This document shows positions 48,640-57,926 of a stretch of 64,000 bases of DNA, piece after piece. A program made the position numbers and the translations under genes. Source of the DNA: Oscillatoria sp. SIO1A7. Its GTDB lineage: Bacteria > Cyanobacteriota > Cyanobacteriia > Cyanobacteriales > Laspinemataceae. How positions within the stretch are numbered: the stretch's first letter is position 1; every line of letters begins with the position of its first letter. The notes under the pieces were generated by a model. The model saw nothing but the letters and a program-made list of their open reading frames with translations, searched no databases and was not told where the DNA came from. The DNA lies in NCBI GenBank assembly GCA_010672965.1, contig JAAHFN010000007.1:28522-92521 (forward strand). The letters run 5' to 3'.

Positions 48640-48782
48640 AGGACTTACGCAAAATGTCCAGATTTAGTTGTTTGTAGGGGCAATCCCAAGAGCGTTCGCT
48701 CTTGTGCGGAGCCTGCGCGACAGCGCATAGCGTCTCCCAATGCGAGAATCGCCCCGAGCCATAGCGTTGTTGCGTAAGTCCT
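48640..48782. repeat. Family-C inverted-repeat element, copy C3
   Basis: AGGACTTACGCAA ... TTGCGTAAGTCCT, 143 bp, with GTAGGGGCAATCCC and CGATTC...GCCCC inner parts. Just past it at ~48820-48935 is a decayed family-A element (TCTCAAATAAGTG, GTAGGGGCGACAGCATCCCC, GGGATGCTTCGCCCC) without intact ends, then half a family-B end (AATTAACCGGATT at ~48994). Confidence 0.75.
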
Positions 48783-49306
48783 ATAATATTTGAGAAACCG
48801 GGCTTCTGTTGCCAATACCTTCTCAAATAAGTGAGACGAACGAAGCGTAGGGGCGACAGCATCCCCAAGACTATCTCTTAGCTCGGAATAGTAATTCCCG
48901 TACTGGGATGCTTCGCCCCAGCTTCTCTTACCCTTGAAAGGGCGATCGCGGCGATCGCTCAAAGGAATTGCCCCTACGGGATTTGTTAGTAATTAACCGG
49001 ATTCGATCTAACTTTACCTTATAGCAAAGGTTGTCTCTGGGATTCGCCGATGTTTTGTCGGATCCAAAGGAATTTTGAATTTTGAATTGCGTGAATGAGA
49101 GAATTCCGCGCAGGGGCGAATATTTGTGGTGGAGCTACAACCTGTTGGCCGAGGATCCAGTAATGGCTACCGAGGCTGTAAGATTAGACTATACGAAAGT
49201 GGCGGTTTTGCGGCAGGTGCAGAAGTGCAAAAAAATTTTTGGATTTAATGTTGACGTTCGAGCAAAGCCGTGCTACTATAGTTTCATAGCTCCGGTAGAG
49301 GGGCAT

Positions 49307-49604
49307 AAAAAAGGGGCCACGGCTAGCCGCGACCCTTTGGATGGAAAAGAACACAAACCTAGCAGGGAGGTCTTCTCACTCAAAGAAAAGAAACTTCTCC
49401 CTTAAAAACCGGACTGGCACGGAGTAAGCCCTGGACTATGGGCAAATAGTCCAGTGGCATACTCCAATAGCTAGCCGGCTGGGAAGATAGCCCAACCCAA
49501 AACCCGGCCGATTGTGCATCAGATCGTGGCAGCGGGTGGGTTTCCCTTGGGAGAATTTCTTTTTCTTTTTGAGCAACGGACCTCCTTGCTTTTTTTAGAT
49601 TCCA
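49307..49604 (-). ncRNA. Structured ncRNA, candidate 6S RNA
   Basis: On the minus strand a consensus TATAAT lies at 49617-49612, so transcription would start near 49604. The RNA can fold into a long rod: GGAGGTC (near 49586) pairs with GACCTCC (near 49365), CTCAAA with TTTGAG, AAGAAA with TTTCTT and TTCTCCC with GGGAGAA. Near the apex is a hairpin, GGAGTA-GCC-CTGGACTAT closed by ATAGTCCAG-GGC-TACTCC. It ends in GGGTCGCGGCTAGCC/GTGGCCC followed by TTTTTT (49312-49307), an intrinsic terminator. The rod with internal loops suggests 6S RNA (RNA-polymerase regulator), but the length (~230 nt rod, ~298 nt transcript) is larger than usual. Identification is tentative; the transcript itself is well supported. 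Confidence 0.55.
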
Positions 49605-49738
49605 GTGATGAATTATAGCAGTAAGGCGGTTCCTACCCGGTCGATAGAACGCAAGCAGCGATCGCCCTCTATCGCGTAGAGAGCGATCGCATTTTAGTCT
49701 TTGTCAAATCAACCTAAAGTCGGATTGACCAGTTGCAC

Positions 49739-49771
49739 AGAAACCCGGGTTTTTGAAAAACCCGGGTTTCT
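49739..49771. terminator. AGAAACCCGGGTTTTT hairpin
   Basis: AGAAACCCGGGTTTTT and AAAAACCCGGGTTTCT, a 16-bp stem with a one-base loop. Member of the AGAA(C/A)CCCGG family also at 10546, 36345 and 61493. Not directly beside a gene end. Confidence 0.6.
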
Positions 49772-49790
49772 AAGTCACCAATTTTTCGAT

Positions 49791-49882
49791 AGGACTTACG
49801 CAAATTATAGAGATGCTCCCCCTAAATGTAGGGGCGATTTCACCATTTGCTCTACCAGATACAGGGGCAATGCGTAAGTCCT
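49791..49882. repeat. Family-C inverted-repeat element, copy C4
   Basis: AGGACTTACGCA ... TGCGTAAGTCCT, 92 bp, with GTAGGGGCGATTTC and ACAGGGGCAA inside. It is followed at 49970-50009 by five CAGTCCCCA units upstream of the TPR-CHAT gene. Confidence 0.8.
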
Positions 49883-50142
49883 GTTCGAGACTAGGCAGCG
49901 ATCGCTCCCTTCCCCATGTCTCCCGGTCCCCAAGTTACCCAGTCCCCCGGTCCCCATGTCACCCTCTTCCACAGTCCCCACAGTCCCCACAGTCCCCACA
50001 GTCCCCACCCCCTCTCCCCAAACTCGGCGCATAGTTGCATAATTTTTGCCCCAAAAACCCGAATAGATCCCAGGGGCAAAAACCTCTATGGCGAAATCCT
50101 CAATCGGAAACTCGCGATCGCAGAAAATTGGTGAAATATGCC

Positions 50143-53100
50143 ATGAACGAACAACGACTCCAAGCTTATCTCGCTCTTATTAAGGCCCTACTCGAATCTC
50201 CTGGGAACCAAAGAGCCAGTATTTTAGAAGCCCATTCGGAACTGATTGATGCCGGTCTAGTGCAGGCCATGCGTCAGGTCGCCGCCTCCTTAGAAAAACA
50301 GGGCTATTCAGACGCGGCAGCATGGCTGGTAAGTTTTGCTGAAAATGTAGATAAAAATAACGAAGCGCTCCAGTTCCTTTTCGCAGTTTTCAGAAAAATC
50401 GCAGAAGGCCAGGGAGATCCGCAAGTCATCTATCCGCTCCTACAACAGAACCAACATCTCCTAGACGAAAACCTAATTCAAGTCCTCAACAACTTGGCGA
50501 TCGCTACCCTGCCAACCCTCGAACCAGAGCAAGCACAATTGGCTGCCGCAGTTATAAGCGAATTCGGCAATCTGGTTCAGCAGTTTCCCCTGGGTAGCAA
50601 AGCCAATAATATGGAAGTAGCTATTGCCTGCTACGAGAGAGCTTTGCAGGTATGTACTGCCTCGACCTTTCCCGAGCAATGGGCTGCGACCCAAAATAAT
50701 CTAGGTAATGCCTACTCTGACCGGATAAAAGGAGAGAGAGCCGACAATTTAGAACGAGCGATCGCCTGCCACAAAAGAGCTTTAAAATTCAGAACTTCGT
50801 TAGCCTTTCCCGAGGATTGGGCTATGACCCAAAATAATCTGGGTAATGCCTACCAAAACCGGATAAAAGGAGAGCGAGGGGACAACTTAGAGCAAGCGAT
50901 CGCCTGCTACAAGAAGGTTTTGCAGGTATATACTCCCTCGGCCTTTCCCGATCAATGGGCAATGATCCAAAATCATTTGGGTTCTGCCTACCGCAACCGG
51001 ATAAAAGGAGAGCGAGGGGACAACTTAGAGCAAGCGATCGCTTGCTACAAGGAAGCTTTGCAGTTATATACTGCCTCGGCATTTCCTCAGTATTGGGCTC
51101 TAACCCAAAATAATCTAGGTAATGCCTACTCCGACCGGATAAAAGGAGAGCGAGGGGACAACTTAGAGCAAGCGATCGCTTGCTACAAGGAAGCTTTACA
51201 GATAAGAACTCCCTCAGCCTTTCCCGAGGATTGGGCTATGACCCAAGATAATCTGGGCTCTGCCTACTGTGAGCGGATAAAGGGAGAGCGAGTAGATAAT
51301 TTAGAGCAAGCGATCGCCTGCTACGAACTAGCTTTGCAGATTAGAACTCCTTCAGCCTTTCCCAAGGATTGGGCTACGACCCAAAATAATCTGGGTATTG
51401 CCTACCTATACCGGATTAAAGGAGAGCGAGAGGACAACCTGGAGCAGGCTATACGCTGCTGCGAGAGAGCCTTGCAGATTAGAACTCTCTCAGCCTTTCC
51501 CCAGGATTGGGCTATGACCCAAAATAATCTGGGATTAGCCTACTCTGACCGGATTCAAGGAGAGCGAGGGGATAATTTAGAAAAAGCGATCGCCTGCTAC
51601 GAGGGAGTTTTACAAGTATATACTCCCTCGGCCTTTCCCCAGGATTGGGCTATGACCCAAAACAATCTCGGCTCTGCCTACAAAGAGCTAGGAAAAACTC
51701 CAGCAGCTATACGCTGTTGTCGATTTGCCTTAGAAGTTTTGACACCTGCTGCCTTTCCCCTCTGCTGCCTAAAAACCGGATGCAATCTGGGAAATCTGGG
51801 CTTTACTGCTGGAGATTGGCATATAGCAATCGAAGGCTACGGTCTTGCCATTAAGGCGGTGGAGCAGAGCCGCAACTGGGCAACTTCAGATGCCAGCCGC
51901 CAAGAAATTACCAAGAAGGCTATTGGCGTTTACGAAAAAATGGTGCAAGCCTGCGTTAATAGCGGGCAGCTCGATCGCGCCTTGGAAACGGTAGAGCGAT
52001 CGCGTTCCAAACGCCTGGTAGATTTGATGGCCAGCAACGACCTCTATCGAGGCGGGGAAATTCCTCCAGAAATCCAAAACTATCTCAACCAGTACCAGAA
52101 TCTGCAAAAAGAAATTGACCGAGAACGCTACCGCTACGATATCGACAATAGCCGAGAATTGACTGGAGTAAGAACTGGTCGCCCTTATAGAGCTGGTCTT
52201 TCTCCGGGCAAGCCGCGCCTGGTCGAGCTAGAAGCCCGAAAACAGGAAATTTGGCAAAAACTGCGCCGTAAAGATCCGGTCTTGGCGGGACAAATTCAGG
52301 TCAATCCCCTCGACTTTAACCAACTGCAGCAGCTCCTCGGCGGCCAACGGGAAACGGCTATTCTCAGTTTTTATAGCACCGCCAAAGACATTTATATTTT
52401 TATCCTCCGTTACCAGCCCGAGGAAGATAAAGTTTCTGTTTCTGTTCGCTCCTGCTCAAACCAAGGTTATGATTTTCAAAATTGGATTTTAGAGCAGTGG
52501 CTAAAACCATATGTTCAAGATAATTTCCGATGGCAGGGTCAGATGGAAAGCGTCTTGGCAGAACTGGCCCGGCGGCTGCAGATCGACGAACTTATAGAGC
52601 AACATTTGGCGGGAATCCAAGAACTAATCCTTGTGCCGCACCTCGCTCTGCACCAAATTCCCTTTGCTGCTTTGCCTTTGAATAGCGGTGGATACTTGGG
52701 AGATAGCTTTCGCATTCGCACAGTTCCGAGCTGCCAAGTTTTGCAATTTTGCCAGAACCGTCCCCCGGCAATAGCTTCCAAATACGGCACCGTAGAAGAT
52801 GCCACCGAAGACCTGCCCTACGCCCGTTTTGAAGGAGAGCGCATTGCGAGGCTCTACGACATTCCCCCATCCCAGCGCTTGCAAGGTCGCCGCCAAGCTA
52901 CTGTTAGCAATTACCAGCACCTTGCCCGACAAGTTCAGGCGCTCCATTCCAGCCACCACGCCGAATCTCGTTTGGACAATCCCCTCGAATCGAAACTTAT
53001 TTTAGGCGATGGGGATATAACTTTGGGACAGCTAATGACCCCGGGCTGGCGCCTCCCGGAACTGGTGGAAGTTTTTCTCTCTTGCTGCGAAACCGGCCTG

Positions 53101-53640
53101 GGAAATATCGAAATTACCGACGATATTTTAACCATAGCTGCTGGCTTCTTATGCGCTGGCGCTCGCAGCGTCGTCAGCACCCTCTGGGCTGTAGATGACT
53201 TGGCCACCGCCGTTTTTTCTCTTATTTATTATCGCTATCGGCAGCAAAACCTTACTCGCTCTGCCGCCCTCCAGCGCGCCCAGCAGGACTTGCGCCAATT
53301 AACCGGCGACGAGTTTGCCCGGGTCTATGGCTCGGAGTTGCAAGCCGACTTGGAAGAACGCCGCCGGGAAAAGCTGCCGGAACTGGAGGCTAAATATAAG
53401 GAAGTGCAAAAGCAGCTTTGGCAAGCCAAGAAAACTCTGAAAAAATCAAACCTGGATTCGGAACGCGAGGAATTAGAGCAAAAAATCGCAGACTTAAAGA
53501 AAGTCGGCGATCCTCTGCACAAAGCGATTCATAAATTTGAAACAATCCAGAAACGCCTAGAGGCCAAATCCAGGGAACCCTATCCCTTCGCCGCCCTGCA
53601 GTATTGGGCTGCCTTTGTTTGCCAGGGGATGGCTCGATAA
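50143..53640 (+). CDS. TPR-CHAT caspase-like protease
   Basis: 1165 residues from the ATG at 50143 (MNEQRLQAYLALIKALL); the open frame extends 36 codons upstream through repeats. Residues ~165-520 hold about eight to nine tandem 44-residue TPRs (AIACYERALQV...FPEQWAATQNNLGNAYSDRIKGE type) whose DNA is nearly identical, a sign of recent expansion. A canonical TPR/helical part follows (DRALETVERSRSKRLVDLMAS). The C-terminal CHAT domain has H938/H939 in LHSSHHAES and C982 in LSCCETG, the caspase-type dyad, then GARSVVSTLWAVDD. A coiled coil (~1085-1140) interrupts the CHAT end. Presumably a sensor-protease; its trigger and target are unknown and no CRISPR or gasdermin gene is near. Confidence 0.9.
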   Translation: MNEQRLQAYLALIKALLESPGNQRASILEAHSELIDAGLVQAMRQVAASLEKQGYSDAAAWLVSFAENVDKNNEALQFLFAVFRKIAEGQGDPQVIYPLLQQNQHLLDENLIQVLNNLAIATLPTLEPEQAQLAAAVISEFGNLVQQFPLGSKANNMEVAIACYERALQVCTASTFPEQWAATQNNLGNAYSDRIKGERADNLERAIACHKRALKFRTSLAFPEDWAMTQNNLGNAYQNRIKGERGDNLEQAIACYKKVLQVYTPSAFPDQWAMIQNHLGSAYRNRIKGERGDNLEQAIACYKEALQLYTASAFPQYWALTQNNLGNAYSDRIKGERGDNLEQAIACYKEALQIRTPSAFPEDWAMTQDNLGSAYCERIKGERVDNLEQAIACYELALQIRTPSAFPKDWATTQNNLGIAYLYRIKGEREDNLEQAIRCCERALQIRTLSAFPQDWAMTQNNLGLAYSDRIQGERGDNLEKAIACYEGVLQVYTPSAFPQDWAMTQNNLGSAYKELGKTPAAIRCCRFALEVLTPAAFPLCCLKTGCNLGNLGFTAGDWHIAIEGYGLAIKAVEQSRNWATSDASRQEITKKAIGVYEKMVQACVNSGQLDRALETVERSRSKRLVDLMASNDLYRGGEIPPEIQNYLNQYQNLQKEIDRERYRYDIDNSRELTGVRTGRPYRAGLSPGKPRLVELEARKQEIWQKLRRKDPVLAGQIQVNPLDFNQLQQLLGGQRETAILSFYSTAKDIYIFILRYQPEEDKVSVSVRSCSNQGYDFQNWILEQWLKPYVQDNFRWQGQMESVLAELARRLQIDELIEQHLAGIQELILVPHLALHQIPFAALPLNSGGYLGDSFRIRTVPSCQVLQFCQNRPPAIASKYGTVEDATEDLPYARFEGERIARLYDIPPSQRLQGRRQATVSNYQHLARQVQALHSSHHAESRLDNPLESKLILGDGDITLGQLMTPGWRLPELVEVFLSCCETGLGNIEITDDILTIAAGFLCAGARSVVSTLWAVDDLATAVFSLIYYRYRQQNLTRSAALQRAQQDLRQLTGDEFARVYGSELQADLEERRREKLPELEAKYKEVQKQLWQAKKTLKKSNLDSEREELEQKIADLKKVGDPLHKAIHKFETIQKRLEAKSREPYPFAALQYWAAFVCQGMAR

Positions 53641-53699
53641 GTTTTAAGTTTTAAGTTTTAAGTTTTGAGTTTTGAGTGATGGACGAAAATGTACAAATA
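53641..53699. repeat. TTTTAAG/TTTTGAG heptamer tract
   Basis: Five to six 7-base units directly after the TPR-CHAT stop codon. The rest of the gap to 54016 holds MITE A7 and GTAGGCGTAGGC/TAGCCTGCCC repeats (53865-53985). Confidence 0.7.
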
Positions 53700-53835
53700 T
53701 AGCCTTTCTCAAATAAGTGTAATAAAATAAACGTAGGGGCGACAGCATCGCGAGCGACAATCTCGGCTGTGTAACGGTAATTACCGTATTGGGATGCTTC
53801 GCCCCAGACACCTTACAGCAATTTGAGAAACGCTA
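53700..53835 (+). mobile_element. Family-A MITE copy A7
   Basis: 136 bp, TAGCCTTTCTCAAATAAGTG ... TTTGAGAAACGCTA, flanked by TA (53698-53699 and 53836-53837). Joining the flanks at one TA gives the palindrome GTACAAATATTTGTAC, so the element landed in the exact centre of a symmetric site. Confidence 0.88.
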
Positions 53836-54016
53836 TATTTGTACCATTCGGGCGCTCGCAGAGTCGTAGGCGTAGGCGTAGGCGTTGGCGTAGCCTGCCC
53901 AAGGAGGGCATAGCCTGCCCGTTGGCGCAGCCTGCCCTCTGGGCTTCTGGGCTTAGGGCTTAGCCTGCCCCGAGGACATAGCCCAAGAATCAGTACATTA
54001 TTAACTTGCAAGTCCC

Positions 54017-54625
54017 TTACTGCCCATCCAAAATACCCACCAACACCCGTACCAGATCCTCGACATCATCCGGCACTTTGTATCCCCCAATATCCTGAGT
54101 GACTTGCTTGGCTTCTGCATCCAAACGGCCAAAGATCCAAAAGCTGCCAATAGTGACCGCCCCATAAACGTAGCGCGGCGCATCCTCCAGCAGCGAGAGG
54201 GCAATCATCTCCACTGCCAATTGCGTAAAGCCACGGGTCAGATCGTCCCGCTTCGCCTCCACGACAACGACCTGCTGCGGGGCTCGGATTAAATAGTCTA
54301 AATTACCCTGCAGCCAATTACTCACCTTAAGGGGATATTCAAATCGCAACATTCTCTGACAGAGCGTTACTACTTGCAGCAGCACCGGAGCAACTAAAAC
54401 CTCGCGTTTCGCCGCCTCGCTCGTCAGTTGCACAAATGGCAGGGCAACTTCGATTTGTGTCTTCAACTCCCCCAGTCCCGGTAAAGGCTTCGTTGCTTTC
54501 GGCAAAGCAAGTCTTCCCTGGGCATAGCCATAGTCAAACTCTGCCAAAATCTCATCGGGATCGTTGGGTAGCTCGAAGAAAGATCGAAATGTATAGTTAG
54601 CCTCTGCTTGCAAAATCTTCGGCAT
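54017..54625 (-). CDS. Hypothetical protein with PD-(D/E)XK-like core
   Basis: 202 residues. D110 in LQGNLDYLI, E123-x-K125 in VVVVEAKRDD and Q135 in GFTQLAVEM have the spacing of the PD-(D/E)XK nuclease fold (D...ExK...Q helix), as in Type I restriction-like HsdR-N and VRR proteins. The N-terminus (YTFRSFFELPNDPDEILAEFDYGY) and helical middle are unremarkable. It is repeatedly seen in cyanobacteria as a stand-alone gene. No methyltransferase or specificity subunit is next to it, so it is unlikely to be a classical restriction enzyme. Confidence 0.65.
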   Translation of the reverse strand: MPKILQAEANYTFRSFFELPNDPDEILAEFDYGYAQGRLALPKATKPLPGLGELKTQIEVALPFVQLTSEAAKREVLVAPVLLQVVTLCQRMLRFEYPLKVSNWLQGNLDYLIRAPQQVVVVEAKRDDLTRGFTQLAVEMIALSLLEDAPRYVYGAVTIGSFWIFGRLDAEAKQVTQDIGGYKVPDDVEDLVRVLVGILDGQ

Positions 54626-54870
54626 CGCCCGACTCCTTAATTTAAGCGAATCCGATATTATAGCAGTCCTAAATAAATAGAATACGATAAAACCGCTCTT
54701 TTCGTAGGGGCGTAGGCGGAGCCTGCCTTTGGATGGGCATATGGCATTACCCGCTCGCGAGGGCAGGCGGAGCCTACGCCCTTTCCCTTGCCCCTACGCT
54801 GTCCTAACCGCTGTCCTAACCTTAATGTATAATGCTATGTTTTCCCGATCGCGCTTCGAGAGCCATGTAC

Positions 54871-57072
54871 TTAATGCGAAATCGAGTTTTTCGGAGCAGA
54901 AACCGGCGCTGGTACTTTTGCAGGTACTTCTAACGGCTGCGATCGCTCCTCGGGAATTCGGGATATCGCTATCTTTTGAGGGCGACCCAAACCGTAGGTC
55001 AGAGCATAGCTTTGAGCCAAAAGCCAGAACCAGAAAGCAGGCCAGCGGTTTTCTGCCCAGGGTTGGCACCAGCGCGTAAAGCTAGGCAGCCAAGCAAACA
55101 ACCAGCCAATAAAAGAATAAAAAGTAAAGCTAATATAGCTGCCGAGCCAACGCAGCATATCCTTAGCACCAGCTAATTCCCAAATCCACAGCAGCAAAGC
55201 CGGGTTTTGCCAAGCCGCCTTTAGCGCCAGACGATTAAAAGTAAACCAATCTACCCGGTCTTTAATAAACGTATCGGCCACTGGCAAAGGTTCGCTGGCT
55301 AAAATGCCGAAAAAAGTATTCAGCATCGAGTTTATCCGTTCCGGCGGTAGAAAGCGGCCAGAAGGAACCATCATCCCTTTGGAAAATAGCCAAGTAACGG
55401 CGATATTGCTTTGGTAAGCGCGAATTTGGTTTAAGTGACTCGCACCGAGCAGATCCTGTTTGAGAGCCACATCTAGGAGATGGGTTAAACGCGGCAGATT
55501 GCGGACTAGAGAACCGAAACCCGTAAAGACTAGGGGAGATTGCAGGGAAGCGGCATCGCCCATAGCAATCAGACGGTCGAAAGCAACGGAGCGATCGCTA
55601 CTACCAATAGCAAAATAACCGGGAATATAACCAAAAGTGGCTTTTTTCCAAACCAACTCATCCAAATCGCAGCGGCGATACTCTGGCAAAATCGTAAAAA
55701 AGTCCTCATACATCTCCAGCAAAGATCCAGGATTTTCTGGATTGACTTCGTGGTAATGAAACAAATAAATTGCCATTTCCTCTGCCTTGCCTGGAAATAA
55801 CTCCCAAATCAACTGTCGTCCTCGGGAAATATCTCCATGACTATTCAGAACATCGCCATATTGTTTATCCCAGACTTCTGGCTCCAACCCAGAAACTACA
55901 GCTCCCACCGTCGGGCAAACGCTATCAAAAGTCCGACTTCCATTCAGTTGCCATGCAATAGGCGAAGCCGTTCCCATCGCATCCACTAGCAAGCGACCGG
56001 AACAGCGCTTAATCTTTCCACTAGGCAAATGCCGTGCCTGCACCGTCACCCGCTCCGGTTCTATATCAGCGCGAAAAAATTCCGTTTCATCCCAAATTTC
56101 TCCCCCCGCCGCCAGCAATTTTTCCCCACAGAGGCGCAAAAGCTTCTCCGCATCCAAAGCCACATTTAGCACTGTCGGCGTATGCAGCACTGGAGCCTTG
56201 CATTGGCGAGGATTGTTAACATCGAAAAATTTGTTAAATCCGTCAGCGTACTCGCAGGCAATTATACTTTCAAATTCAGTTTTATTAAATAATCCCAGAT
56301 CGATTAGTTTTTGGAACTCCTCTCGGGAGATATTCCATTCTCGATTCATCCGACCAAAAGGCAAGCGCTCCATCAGCAAAACTCGGTAGCCGAGCCGAGC
56401 CATCACTGCGGCATGAACTACTCCCAAAGCACCGCCTATATAAATAAGATCGTAATTGTAGCCTGAATAATCTTTTTCTTGCGGCTCTGAATTTTCTATA
56501 GTTTCTTCTGAGGAAGTTTTAAAAATAACTTGTTTTGGCTCTTGGGGATTGCGGACTCCTTCGCGCCAGCGCTTTTCCCACCAATAAACTCGATTTAGAT
56601 CGTACTCGCCGTTAGGGATTTTCTGAAAGTATTCGACTGTTAGCGGATAATAGGGTGCCAAGCTCTCAAATATCGATCGCTCCCCCGAGGCAATAGCTGG
56701 AGGTTCTGGATAATTGTAGGGAAAATGCTTTCTAAGGGCAGCCTTGAGACCTACCAATATTTGCTTTTCCCCAGCGATCGCTTTTTCTGCCCAGCGGAAA
56801 ACCTTGAGATAGGTAGTTCGCTGCACCGACCAGACAAACAAGGATAGTTCGTCGGAAACAGATAGCGCCTCGGGGTTAGAGGATATAGAATTAGCAGGAT
56901 GGGCAGATGACTTTTCTCCCGCGCCAGAGGCAACAGACCCTACCAGCAAGCGAATGCCATCGGTACTTCGGAGTTTTTGGCTGCTAACTTCCGGCTGAAA
57001 GTCTTCTTGCAGCCAGCGTAGCACCGCATCTGTGTCGGGCGTAGGAATTTCTAGATATAGGATTTCCTTCAT
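54871..57072 (-). CDS. FAD-dependent oxidoreductase, CruA/CruP lycopene-cyclase-like family
   Basis: 733 residues. N-terminal ~200 residues are specific (KEILYLEIPTPDTDAVLRWL). Then an FAD/NAD-binding Rossmann motif DLIYIGGALGVVHAAVMARLG cut here after GALGVVH, MERLPFGRMNREWNIS, and a second FAD part RLLVDAMGTASPIAWQL and RLIAMGDAASLQSPLVFTGFG. The C-terminal block FIKDRVDWFTFNRLALKAA and LGSYISFTFYSFIGW, with a hydrophobic stretch, matches my recollection of CruP/CruA carotenoid-related flavoproteins. It is probably membrane-associated. The exact reaction (lycopene cyclase or paralogue) is not fixed by the sequence. Single gene; strong divergent promoter region upstream. Confidence 0.7.
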   Translation of the reverse strand: MKEILYLEIPTPDTDAVLRWLQEDFQPEVSSQKLRSTDGIRLLVGSVASGAGEKSSAHPANSISSNPEALSVSDELSLFVWSVQRTTYLKVFRWAEKAIAGEKQILVGLKAALRKHFPYNYPEPPAIASGERSIFESLAPYYPLTVEYFQKIPNGEYDLNRVYWWEKRWREGVRNPQEPKQVIFKTSSEETIENSEPQEKDYSGYNYDLIYIGGALGVVHAAVMARLGYRVLLMERLPFGRMNREWNISREEFQKLIDLGLFNKTEFESIIACEYADGFNKFFDVNNPRQCKAPVLHTPTVLNVALDAEKLLRLCGEKLLAAGGEIWDETEFFRADIEPERVTVQARHLPSGKIKRCSGRLLVDAMGTASPIAWQLNGSRTFDSVCPTVGAVVSGLEPEVWDKQYGDVLNSHGDISRGRQLIWELFPGKAEEMAIYLFHYHEVNPENPGSLLEMYEDFFTILPEYRRCDLDELVWKKATFGYIPGYFAIGSSDRSVAFDRLIAMGDAASLQSPLVFTGFGSLVRNLPRLTHLLDVALKQDLLGASHLNQIRAYQSNIAVTWLFSKGMMVPSGRFLPPERINSMLNTFFGILASEPLPVADTFIKDRVDWFTFNRLALKAAWQNPALLLWIWELAGAKDMLRWLGSYISFTFYSFIGWLFAWLPSFTRWCQPWAENRWPAFWFWLLAQSYALTYGLGRPQKIAISRIPEERSQPLEVPAKVPAPVSAPKNSISH

Positions 57073-57111
57073 TTGTTCGCGGTAATTTCCCCTCTATTTG
57101 CCAAAAAGGGG

Positions 57112-57139
57112 TTGACAGTGGTGCAAAGTGCGCTATACT
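57112..57139 (+). promoter_or_regulatory. Sigma70-type promoter upstream of the 57227 gene
   Basis: TTGACA (57112-57117), 16-base spacer, TATACT (57134-57139). A perfect -35 box and five of six bases in the -10. The transcript would start near 57146, giving an ~80-base leader with GATAGGAGAG before the gene. Confidence 0.7.
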
Positions 57140-57226
57140 TTCCCATACTGAAATTAAGATACCTTAATAAAACTTAATAATTGGTTCAAATTCCTTTAGA
57201 TAGGAGAGTATAGGACCGGGCTAGCC

Positions 57227-57466
57227 ATGAATTATACCATTCCAACGAGTCCTCAAAAAATGGTCGCCCTCCAGCAGCAACCCGTGAATGAAGAACTGGT
57301 GGCAGCAGCGATCGCCGATCTAGTCAGGATTTCGCGCTCCCAAGGCAAATCCTTAGAAGAAGTTACTGCAGAGGTCCTCGCTGAGGATTACCTCCTAGAA
57401 GCACCTTTAAGACAATGGCTCAGCGAAGCGATCGTCCAAGCTTGGGATTATATGGGAGAACTTTAA
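57227..57466 (+). CDS. Small conserved hypothetical protein, 79 aa
   Basis: 79 residues, all-helical and acidic (EELVAAAIADLVRISRSQGKSLEEVTAEVLAEDYLLEAPLRQWL in two segments, ending IVQAWDYMGEL). It seems to be a conserved short cyanobacterial protein, but I do not know a function. It has a strong promoter 90 bases upstream and no operon partner, so it is probably expressed on its own. Confidence 0.65.
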   Translation: MNYTIPTSPQKMVALQQQPVNEELVAAAIADLVRISRSQGKSLEEVTAEVLAEDYLLEAPLRQWLSEAIVQAWDYMGEL

Positions 57467-57873
57467 CTGTTAGTTAGCGCTCTTTTATCACTCTGGAGAA
57501 AAAATAAAGGCAGTGTAGTTTGGAATGCGATTTTCATCCAAGATCCGGGTACGCAGGTCTTCGAGCTTTCGTAGGTTCAAATATTATCTACCGAAAGTAA
57601 TAAAAGAGCGTTAGAGACTTGCGCAGAAATAACGTTCTTTGGCCCCCACCGTTCGGGCTGAGCGGAGTCGAAGCCCAATCGGTACATTACAGATAATTTG
57701 CTTTATGCTTTATGGCAAGTTAGCAACAAAATATATATAGAGAGTAAGGTCTGCCTAGCACCTTATATATAGATTCCGTTCTGACAATAAAACGTAAGTC
57801 GCGAAAAAATTATGCGATCGCAAGTTGCCAACAGTACAAAAATAGGGGGAAATAGTTTTTTTTTAAAATAGGG
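57467..57873. other. Intergenic region, no gene supported
   Basis: Contains a pair TTAGCGCTCTTTTATCACT (57474) and AATAAAAGAGCGTTAG (57599) that form an inverted repeat ~105 bases apart around unremarkable sequence, and a TTCGGGCTGAGCGGAGTCGAAG-type block near 57652. It may be a small element with weak ends. Confidence 0.4.
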
Positions 57874-57901
57874 TTGACTTTTTCTAGAGTTGTGCTATTA
57901 T
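57874..57901 (+). promoter_or_regulatory. Promoter of tRNA-Gly
   Basis: TTGACT (57874-57879), 16-base spacer, TATTAT (57896-57901). Start would fall near 57908, about 19 bases before the mature tRNA. Confidence 0.65.
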
Positions 57902-57926
57902 AGTGATTGTCTGGAAAAAGCCTCCT

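Noticed and set aside
49082..49405. 107-codon plus-strand frame over the ncRNA
   Set aside because: It covers the terminator and rod arm of the minus-strand RNA and has no protein features; the RNA signals explain the sequence better.
50640..51670. Direct repeats of ~132 bp as a possible repeat array or satellite
   Set aside because: They are in frame and encode the 44-residue TPR units of the TPR-CHAT protein.
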